Shown in pieces: positions 55,697 to 64,000 of a stretch of DNA of 64,000 nucleotides. Each line of letters begins with the position of its first letter. The stretch's first letter is position 1. The translations under genes and the position numbers were made by a program. The stretch lies in contig NC_134029.1 in NCBI RefSeq assembly GCF_964204645.1, forward strand, positions 14,436,850 through 14,500,849. The letters are read 5' to 3'. This stretch comes from Tubulanus polymorphus (lineage: Eukaryota > Nemertea > Palaeonemertea > Tubulaniformes > Tubulanidae). A model generated the notes under the pieces. That model was not told the origin of the DNA, did not search any database, and saw only the letters and a list, made by a program, of their open reading frames with translations.

Positions 55697-58600
55697 TTAC
55701 TTAAGTAGCTTGAGACCAGCATTTACAAATCTTGCGAGTTTAATTAATATATTGTTATTTACAGCATTAAATAATTGTGACATTTTAAAAGTGTTTGGTC
55801 TATTTACATAAAAAGGTGTTAAGAAAACTCTTCGTATATTGTATAGTTTGGAACACTCAAAAAGAAAATGGAATTCATAACCGATTTTGTTAAGACTACA
55901 ATATGTACAAATACGTTCGTTTCTATCAATATTTACATTACTAAATTTGTTGGCATCTAATTTACGGCTACCGATCCGAAATTCAGCGAGACTATACATG
56001 AGGTGGTTCGGTACAACGGATAAATAGTTTTCATAATCATATTTAAGTTTAAAGATTCTATAATATACGCGTATGTCACTATTTTGCAATTTTTCCCTCC
56101 ATGTCTGAATGTATCTATCTTTTAGAGATTGCTTTATGATATTTATCGACCGTAGATCGATTACGTGGTCTTGCCACACAAAGTTCAGCCCACAGTTTTG
56201 TATAATTTCCTTAATTTGGCAAATCCAATCAGATACATATAAATCTTTTCTGTATAAGTCGTACAAAATATTATACATTACTAGATTCAGCTTTGACTTG
56301 TTAGCATTTAAAGTTTTGTTCCAATATTTAATCATTCTAAGTTTAATAGTAGTCGATAAAGGTAATGTGCCAGTCTCGCCATATATCATAGTATTATGGC
56401 AGAATTTTGGTACTTTTAGAACTAATTTACAAAACCTTGTGTGGACTTTTTCTAGTATATCGATATTTTCATGGCCCCATATTTCACACCCGTACAATAG
56501 AATTGGTGCCACACAACAATCAAATAATTTAAAAAGTAAGTCTGGAGGAAGATTACATCTTCTGCCTTTTTGAATAATAGCAAACATTGCTCGAACAGCT
56601 TTGTCGTGAATTGCTTTTTTCGCTTTTGTAAATTTTCCATCCCAATTAAACAAAATTCCAAGATAATTGTACTCATCTACTCTTTCCAATGTCTCATCAC
56701 CGAATAGAAAATCGGGAAGGTTTTTTAATCTTTGCTTCGATCTTGCGAACATCATTATTTTCGTTTTATCAATGTTAACAAATAACTTGTTTACTTGGCA
56801 ATAATCATATAGTATATCTAAATTTTTTTGTAATTCAGATTCTGATTCTGCAAATAAAATTGTGTCGTCTGCATATAATAATACAAATAATTTCAGTAAT
56901 ACCTCAATTTCTTCTTCAAAACTTTATTTGTATAGTTTGCTAATAAAGGTGAGTGAGTTACTATTGTTATCGTTGAAGAATTTATCAATATCGTTAAGGA
57001 AAATAGCGAATAACAGGGGAGAAAGACTTTCACCCTGTCTTACTCCGATGTTTGAAGGGAAAAAATTTGAAGTATCACCTTTAAACGATACACACGATTT
57101 GGAATTCAAATAGAGGTTGTGAACGGTGTTAAAAAAGAGACCTTTTATACCTAAAGCCATCATCTTTTTCCATAAAGCAATTCTCCATACGGAGTCAAAG
57201 GCCTTGCGGAAGTCTACGAAGCAACAGAAAAGACGTCTACCTTGATTAAGGTATAGCTCAACAATAGATTTAAATGTGAATAGATGATCGGTAGTAGAAT
57301 ACCCCGCTCTAAAACCTGCTTGATTTTCACTTAAAAGTTGATTTACCTTCATAAAACATGTTAATCTATTATTAAGGATATTTGTAAAAAGTTTGCCTAA
57401 ACAACTAACTAGCGTTATACCTCTATAATTATCCGTACAATTAATATTGCCTTTATTCTTAAATATCGGTTTAATAGAGCCTATAGTCCAGCTTTCTGGG
57501 ATAATGCCACTCATCAATACAATATTAAAGAGTTGAAGAAAGGATGAGCGTAAGTTATCATCGGAATTTTTTATCATTTCATTACAAATTAGATCCATAC
57601 CGGTAGCTTTGTTGTTTTTTAAGGAAGAAATGGCTTTATTTAATTCTAGCATAGTTATTTCAGCATTAAGCATAGAGTCATCTATATCGTCTAAAAGTAG
57701 ATCTGTTTCCGTATCCAAAACTTCAGTCTCATCGTGAGCGTTTAGGTCAGCGAAGTGATCAAAAAAGTCATTGGATGTAAGGGTGACAGTGTCAGTTGGA
57801 ATGTTAGAATTGCTGTGCGAATTTATCAATTTCCAGAATTGTTTTGGATCTTTTGATTCACAGGATCTTAGTTCATTAATAAATGTAGTCTCGGCGGATT
57901 TTTGACGTTCAAACATAGCTTTTTTATAGTTTTTGCCAGCAATTTTCATATCATTTAAATTCGTATCCACTTTGTTGTATCTATATTTGTTCCTACGACT
58001 ATCAAATATCTTTTTTAGTCTCTTGCATTCATTATCATAACATTTATGTCTCCCTTTAGTGGTTACTTTTCTAGGCCGACTTAATCTGGAAATACCGCAG
58101 GAATCTGCGGCTGTGACCATTATATTCGAAAGTTTGTTTGTCAAGTCATCGACTGAATTTTTGTTAATAGTTGTGGGATTTACATTAGTTAAATTTCTAT
58201 TAAGCTCGGTCAATTCCGCATTGTTAATTAGCGTTCTATATTGTTGAGATTTGTCTCTTTGCCATTTAATAGATTTGATAGGTTTGTGCCTAGGTATTGT
58301 ATCAGTAACTCTATTGGCTGGGAAACTTTTATTATTCAATTCAATCGTCACAAGATGGTGACCATCTGAAAATAAAGGATTAAAAGTGTCGACACTTAAC
58401 TGGCCGATTGATACAAACACGTCTACTGAGCAAACAAAGTAATCAATTACGCTGTTTTCTTTGAATGTATAATTACCCTCTAAATCCCCAGGCGCCCTCC
58501 CATTAACAATCAAAAGCTCTAGTCTTTTACAAAGATCAATTAACTGATAGCCAGCTGTGTTGATTCTGGAGTCCTTATTGTTTCTATGGGTTATATTTGC

Positions 58601-59007
58601 CATTTGGCGGTTGAAAGGATTAATATCATCAAGATAAATGCAATTTCTATTTCAATGTCGTCGAATTTATAGTTGTTAAAAAACTTCGAGCCTTCTGGTG
58701 GAACATAAATACTACCTAAGAGAACGTCTTTCTCAGTATTAAACACACATTTATCAATTTGGAGCCATAATATGTCCTTATTTTTGGTTTGTATTTCTTT
58801 GACATATTTACTATATATGCTTCGGTATATTATCCCAATTCCGCCAGATTTTCTAACGGCTAGATTATGTCTGTTCTTAAAAATAGCACTATATCCGCTA
58901 GGTAGTTGTTCTTTAACTAATTCCGAGTCGCACGCATCGAGTTTAGTTTCCGATAAACAAAAAAAGTCAAATTGTGTTATACATTCGCCTAAGTCAGGTG
59001 ATTTCAT
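55697..59007 (-). pseudogene. LINE ORF2: AP endonuclease and reverse transcriptase
   Basis: Piece 1 (59007-58591): endonuclease start with FFCLSETKLD, SGGIGIIYRS and VLLGSIYVPPEGS. A frameshift near 58610 leads into piece 2 (to 56924), with NGRAPGDLEGNYTFKENSVI, FSDGHHLVTIEL, WTIGSIKPIFKNKG, NYRGITLVSCLGKLF, NQAGFRAGYSTTDH, CCFVDFRKAFDSVW and NIGVRQGESLSPLLFAIFLN. After a frameshift near 56920 comes the YADDT catalytic box, and piece 3 (56755-55697) with YNYLGILFNWDG, FDCCVAPILLYGCEIWG and a CxxC..H..C zinc end (ICTYCSLNKIGYEFHFLFEC). The GDFN catalytic box of the endonuclease is not found; it lies where the first frame break is. The enzyme would nick DNA and prime reverse transcription there, but this copy is inactive. 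Confidence 0.85.
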
Positions 59008-59023
59008 TTTGTTAAATAATCCA

Positions 59024-59827
59024 CTAACATTTAATGCCGCAATCCGTATGTTGGTCTCGGCAACATCCTATTCGCGGTGCGTCGGGCGCGGCGCGTGGTT
59101 CGCCACGGAACACTTCTTTACCGTTTACGATTAGTTTATCTCTAACGAATTTCACTTTATAACCATTCTTTTTCGCATCCCGATATTCACCCATTCGCGA
59201 TTTTCTCCGATCCTGCCATTCTTTTGGAATTTGTTCGGACATTCCAAACGAGGTTCCAGTCAGATTACGACCTGCGCTAAGAACTCTTTCCTTGTCGGTG
59301 TATTTATGGAATTTCGCTACTATCGGTCTGGTTTTTCCGCGTTTATGTCCTCCCAATCTGTGTACTCGATCGAGTACCGGTTTGAAGTCCGCAATTCCTA
59401 GATCATTTTGTATGAATTTCTGTATTTTGTCATTGCAGTCCTCATTTTCCTCTTCTTTGATCGAGTAGAAGATCGCGTTTTCGCGCATAGATCTCCACTG
59501 CAAATCCAGTAACGCTTCATGATCCGCTCGTTGCTGTGCTAGGATAACCTCTTTCGCTTCACTATTTTCCGCTACGTCCTTTTCTAATCGTTGGTTTTCT
59601 AGCTTTAGCTCGTTGATAGTTTCATGACAAAATTCTAACGATTTCGTCAGATTGGCGATCTCCGCGATTAGATTATCTGGTACATCCAGTTTATCGAGCT
59701 TCTTTAGTTGGCTAAATATTTCCGAAATTGCCGAATGTACATCCAACTCGTCTTGCGATTGATTTTTATTCTTGGCTCGCAGCTTTGTATCTGGTGAAGA
59801 TCTAATAGATTTCGTGGTTGGTGCCAT
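59024..59827 (-). CDS. LINE ORF1 RNA-binding protein
   Basis: An intact 267-codon frame with a basic N-terminus (TKSIRSSPDTKLRAKNKNQS). A leucine/glutamate coiled coil follows (about residues 35-110, NLTKSLEFCHETINELKLEN). An RRM-like block contains NAIFYSIKEEENEDCNDKIQ, PVLDRVHRLGGHKRGKTRPI and VAKFHKYTDKERVL. It ends in a basic tail. This is the LINE ORF1 trimeric RNA chaperone pattern. It stops 17 bp before the first ORF2 methionine used here. It is the only intact gene of the element. Confidence 0.8.
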   Translation of the reverse strand: MAPTTKSIRSSPDTKLRAKNKNQSQDELDVHSAISEIFSQLKKLDKLDVPDNLIAEIANLTKSLEFCHETINELKLENQRLEKDVAENSEAKEVILAQQRADHEALLDLQWRSMRENAIFYSIKEEENEDCNDKIQKFIQNDLGIADFKPVLDRVHRLGGHKRGKTRPIVAKFHKYTDKERVLSAGRNLTGTSFGMSEQIPKEWQDRRKSRMGEYRDAKKNGYKVKFVRDKLIVNGKEVFRGEPRAAPDAPRIGCCRDQHTDCGIKC

Positions 59828-59990
59828 TGTATCTGTAGTTGTCGTGTTGAAATATTAAGAGAGCACCGAAAACGCGTCTGCATTCGTTAACCACGTTGGA
59901 TTTTGTCCAATGTCGTATAGCGCCGCCGCGGTCGAAAATCGAACTAATCTGTCAAGTCGATAATTTTCTAAGTGAGAAGACGCCGCGTTC

Positions 59991-61439
59991 AGTTCGCGGT
60001 ACACTGTACGTACAATTTTTCGATACACTGCTGTTCAACAAATTTTTTTTGAAGTTGAAGTTCACAGCGCGCTATTCAGTTTTCAGAAGTAGAGGGCTAA
60101 AAATAACATCATTCGTAAGATCTCAGATTGAATATTTTCATCAGATTCAGAGCCCAGTTCATTGTATAAAATGTGTTATTTCATGTATTAGACAGTTACT
60201 TCTATTACGCTGACAGGAGTTTTTATGTCATAATTTGTTTACCTCATGTGTAACTCAATTATAGCAGAGTTGATAGTTTAATCATCAATTATTAATTTAT
60301 AAATAAATTAGTATTATTAATTTAATTATTGGATTGATTATTATTAAGAGATACGACATTATAAACATATATATAATGCACAGATATGGATGTTATATAT
60401 AATGCAAAGATATGGATGTTATAATGATAATGTATTTCTACTCGCATAGAAATGAGACTTAAGTTTTCCTGTTTGGATATTCTAAAATCTTATAAGTCCT
60501 TTGCCAAGGATATGAATGGTTTGTGATGATATCATGTTAACTAAATTCATTTGTTGGTTGAACGATTTCAATTAATATCGCAATATTTAGCATTCGTGAT
60601 ATAATTAATATGATAGAGATATGGCCATTTGTCTATTGTTTATGTTAGCAAAAGATTGCATTTGATATAGAAGGCTTTAAAATGTTTTGATGTATGGTTG
60701 AGATTTTCAAAATAAATGTTATGCTTACATGAGATAATTGGAACTAGATGTTTTATTTCATTTTTATCAAGTATCGATGGATGAGAAGTCTTTCGACGAT
60801 GTGCAGTTAGCCCATTAGAGTTTGCCTTAAAATACTTTACTCTCAGTCTAAGCTGAATTTAATTCATACCGCCGTTACAGTACTATAAAATTCACACAAA
60901 ATCTTTAGCGTCATTGGAATAGGACGTCCCCTGTTTCACATCCGGCAGGTGTTTTGACGGTGGGTAAGTTTAATAAGGTGCACCAAATCTATTAAAACGA
61001 TCGCTATTTTAAAATCAAATCATCCCGAAGAAAATGGGGATTTGAACCTATCGGATATATACTGGTACTCGGCGTCTTTCCACTTAACAAAACATCGTCA
61101 ATAACATTAGTTCTTATTATTGCTAAGCGGCGCTACCGGTACTGTCGATCGGACATTAGAAACTTTCTACCTTTTGCCAATAGAATCACAAATAAACGAA
61201 CACGGCCCGCCATGATTTCACACTAATTACCACCAAAAACCGTCCGACTACTATCATCTGAAGCGGGGTGTCCAGCGGGCGCAACGGAAAAGCCGCCAAT
61301 GATATAATTTCAACCAGTAATTTAACACCCGTTCTTTGGATAAATGGAAAACAAAATTACGGTGACAAAAACAGACACCACACAAAAATGAAGAGACAAC
61401 AAAATAAGGGGGCACCTCCATATTCACAATTCACATGCC
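59991..61439. other. Non-coding stretch, nothing recognised
   Basis: AT-rich to 60760, then mixed. Around 60370-60430 the phrase 'agatatggatgttatatata' is repeated twice. No gene is seen. Confidence 0.3.
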
Positions 61440-61885
61440 AAACCTACGATCTTAACACACAGTCCCAGTACCGTACACTCACTCTCACTCACAGTACACG
61501 CTTACACTCACACTAAATTATTAGACACTCTCATTCTCACTCGTACTCAAACTACACACTCAGTCTCACCTACGAGCAATTATCTAGTTTAGATAATTGC
61601 TCGTAGCTCTCACAGTACACTCACTCTCACAGTACCGTACACGCTTACAGTCACTGACACTCACATTGCACTCTCACTCAAACACTCACAGTACACACTC
61701 TCACTCACCGTACACGCTCACAGTCACTCACAGTCTCACTCTCACTCAAACACTGTCACTCACTGACACTCACAGTACACACCCACTCTCACTCTCACTC
61801 ACCGTACACACTCACTCTCTCACACTCACAGTACAAAGTACACAGTACACTGTACACAGTACACTCACTCATCTTTTATCTGAAT
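61440..61885 (+). repeat. (ACACTC)n-type microsatellite with a hairpin
   Basis: Imperfect 'cactctcactca' and 'cagtacac' repeats run through the segment. At 61570-61606 a perfect 16-bp stem (ctacgagcaattatct) with the 5-nt loop agttt interrupts it. The serine/leucine/histidine-rich open frame at 61597-61932 is a by-product. Confidence 0.85.
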
Positions 61886-61894
61886 CTGTTCAAC

Positions 61895-62500
61895 ATTTTT
61901 TGAGGTGTAGTCGTAGAGCTGCAGAGCTGTAGAGTTGTCTGTACATGTACCACGTTCTATATATATATTTTTTTTCAGTTGTTGAGGTGTCGAGGTGTAG
62001 AGGTGTAGAGTTGTCTGTACCAAAACCACATTCTCTCTATATCTTTGTCAGTTGTTGAGGTGTCGAGGTGTAGAGTTGTCTGTACCAAAACCACATTCTC
62101 TCTATATCTCTGTCAGTTGTTGAGGTGTCGAGGTGTAGAGCTGTAGAGTTGTCTGTACCAAAGCCACATTCTCTCTATATCTTTGTCAGTTGTTGAGGTG
62201 TCGAGGTGTAGAGTTGTCTGTACCAAAACCACATTCTCTCTATATCTCTGTCAGTTGTTGAGGTGTCGAGGTGTAGAGTTGTCTGTACCAAAACCACATT
62301 CTCTCTATATCTTTGTCAGTTGTTGAGGTGTCGAGGTGTAGAGTTGTCTGTACCAAAACCACATTCTCTCTATATCTCTGTCAGTTGTTGAGGTGTCGAG
62401 GTGTAGAGCTGTAGAGTTGTCTGTACCAAAGCCACATTCTCTCTATAGCTTTGTCAGTTGTTGAGGTGTAGAACTGTAGAGTTGTCAGTCATAAAATCCA
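61895..62500 (+). repeat. Minisatellite, 65-bp unit, about eight copies
   Basis: Unit: cagttgttgaggtgtcgagg, then tgtagagttgtctgtacc and aaaaccacattctctctata. Exact 65-bp spacing is seen at 62049-62114 and 62187-62252. Some units carry about 8-9 extra bases (ctgtagag). Confidence 0.9.
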
Positions 62501-63589
62501 CGTTCTCTCTTTATCATCATGTGTAGGCTATGTCGCACCGCCATTTATCCACCAGTCCCTTTTGGATTGCTAAGTATCGCCAGGTACCATCTATAGACAA
62601 TTTACGGGAGCTACCACCCGCTATAGTCCCCTATTCTTAAATCGCACCCATTTTTTACATATTACATCACTTACAACGATAAACATCCGTCGCCGACTGA
62701 AAAATTCACAAAAACTTCCGCATTGAGAGCGCCACCGCACCAATTCAAATTGGATCGGAAACCCTCCAGCGATGCACTCTATGATCATTAGAACCTGTCT
62801 TTGCTGACTGGGAATAAGATATTTCTCAGCGCGAAGGGGGCGGGGCGCAGCGTCACCAGGTCCCGCTCCGCGAGGAAGCTAGATTTTCAAAGAAATGAGT
62901 GCACGCGACGGCCGTGACCACTTGTTAGTGACGTCATCAAGAATGATGGCTCCGAGGATCGCCACATCACAGGTTACTGTGAATAAATGGGATTCGACCA
63001 TTCAAAAGTTCAAAATGTACTTTCTTGTTTTGTAAAACAAGTTTATTCATGTCGTTATATAAAGCATTTTGTTTGAAACATTCTTTAATAATGTTTGTTG
63101 AGTTTAAAGCCAATTGTCGTTGTGTAATTCGATACTGGTCACTGACATCAAAGTTTTAGTTTCTGTTCACATGTTTCGACTTATAAATATCCAACTTGTA
63201 TGTTCTATCATTTAATACAGGCCATGTGATTAATTGCGTATCACTCCATTAGTTTAAAAAAAGAGCACATATTTCGATATTGTTAAATAATTAACAACAT
63301 TTTTTTCTGTCACACGTTGATTTTTACCCATCACTTATAAAATTCAAATGTACGTGATGTATTCCGTAAGCTATGTAAGCTTGTTCTGAAAAATACACTA
63401 TGAATTTTCAATTTGTACTGACCATAATAGTTTATTTTTCGTAAATAAAATTTATATTTTAATTAAATAATTTCAAAATCTTTTCTATGCCCTCTGCGAC
63501 AGAAAGTTACTAAGGACTATTACATATTCAGATGTACGTTGATAATTGATTTCAATCCTCCATTCAAATAATTATATGAACATTATTTC
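62501..63589. other. Non-coding stretch, nothing recognised
   Basis: No exon, RNA gene or repeat is recognised. Confidence 0.3.
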
Positions 63590-63745
63590 GGAAGATGCAG
63601 GTGGCGCACAATCATAATACATACAACTCATCAAGCTGACGAGTCGTTTCCGTAACCTATGTTACAGACGGGTAACCAATCTACTCGACTCCACAGACAA
63701 CTAAACGACCCGAGTAACCCCCAATTTGACCATAACTATAAATTA
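63590..63745 (+). repeat. Dispersed repeat family R1, copy 3 (partial)
   Basis: 'aggtggcgcacaat', 'gagtcgtttccgtaacc' and 'ctactcgactccacagacaa' match the start of the R1 copy at 11930. The remaining sequence to the window end is unassigned. Confidence 0.7.
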
Positions 63746-64000
63746 TGATATGTTAAACCGCATTGGTGTGACTTGACACGTCAAATGCGTATCCCGTATT
63801 GATATATTTCTATTATCCACTTTTCAAACTATGAATAGCACGCCTGCTCAGAAAACCCGTTGTCGCTGCTTTGCAGCTATATTCATTATTATTTTTTTTC
63901 CCTTTTCCACACAGTTTTTGTTTAAAGTGTAAAGGCTTCCTTACCTTACCGCTGTCGCCGATACAATCCGTATGATATCCTTCAGCTCACTTCAATCTCC

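Larger units (their letters stand above)
55535..59990 (-). mobile_element. Non-LTR (LINE) retrotransposon, two ORFs
   Basis: On the minus strand: a GC-richer 5' leader (about 59990-59828), ORF1, ORF2 with endonuclease and reverse transcriptase, and a 3' untranslated region ending in short TAAACC repeats (55535-55550). The 5' boundary is approximate. ORF2 is frameshifted at least twice. Confidence 0.85.

Noticed and set aside
61597-61932. 111-codon open frame rich in S, T, L, H
   Set aside because: It is the translation of a CACTCT microsatellite.
1-64000. CRISPR array or bacterial operon
   Set aside because: All tandem repeats lack the constant-repeat/unique-spacer pattern, and genes show eukaryotic or viral signals only.

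Overview
The window looks like nuclear DNA of a marine invertebrate, most likely a mollusc or another lophotrochozoan. Several signs point to a eukaryote: split genes with GT-AG junctions in frame, retrotransposons of several classes, mini- and microsatellites, and dispersed repeats carrying a 'gccaccagggggc' core. The species call is inference. No bacterial operons, CRISPR arrays or rRNA genes are visible.

The most unusual content is a decayed, very AT-rich, virus-like element in three pieces. (1) Positions 1-2504, minus strand: zinc-finger, small membrane and HNH/endonuclease-VII-like genes, one of them interrupted by a piggyBac-type transposon. (2) About 32990-45380, plus strand: two family B DNA polymerase copies, then a run of small genes (a possible ssDNA-binding protein, a possible jelly-roll capsid protein, small membrane proteins, a roughly 440-residue protein with a C-terminal membrane segment, and an acidic coiled-coil protein). 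(3) 45373-50497, minus strand: a second, diverged copy of the same small-gene run, tail to tail with piece 2. Nearly every gene in all three pieces starts at the same kind of AT-rich promoter, ending in TAAATG or TTATTAAAATG. The polymerase combines a cysteine/histidine-containing N-terminal domain, an endonuclease-VII-like DHDH zinc module, an exonuclease and a polymerase. This places the element near the protein-primed Maverick/Polinton/adintovirus group, but no integrase, packaging ATPase, protease or canonical major capsid gene is seen, so the lineage is unresolved.

Other regions: 5.1-6.4 kb holds a ubiquitin-interacting-motif exon resembling ZFAND2 proteins, with a 212-bp partial duplication. 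A two-exon P2RX7-C-like zinc gene (7.4-9.1 kb, plus) converges on a five-exon DDE transposase (9.4-10.9 kb, minus). 11.9-16.1 kb is made of dispersed repeats and a MITE. A degenerate Ty3/gypsy element (18.36-24.67 kb, minus) sits inside a minisatellite. 29.2-29.7 kb has a GIY-YIG fragment between inverted repeats (Penelope-like), and 30.3-31.0 kb a BEL/Pao remnant. A non-LTR retrotransposon fills 55.5-59.9 kb (minus), and 61.4-62.5 kb is micro- and minisatellite.

The genes work together only within each mobile element. The viral genes would supply genome replication (polymerase, possible SSB) and virion parts (jelly-roll, membrane and coiled-coil proteins), but most copies carry stops, frameshifts or insertions. 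I see no intact multi-exon host gene.
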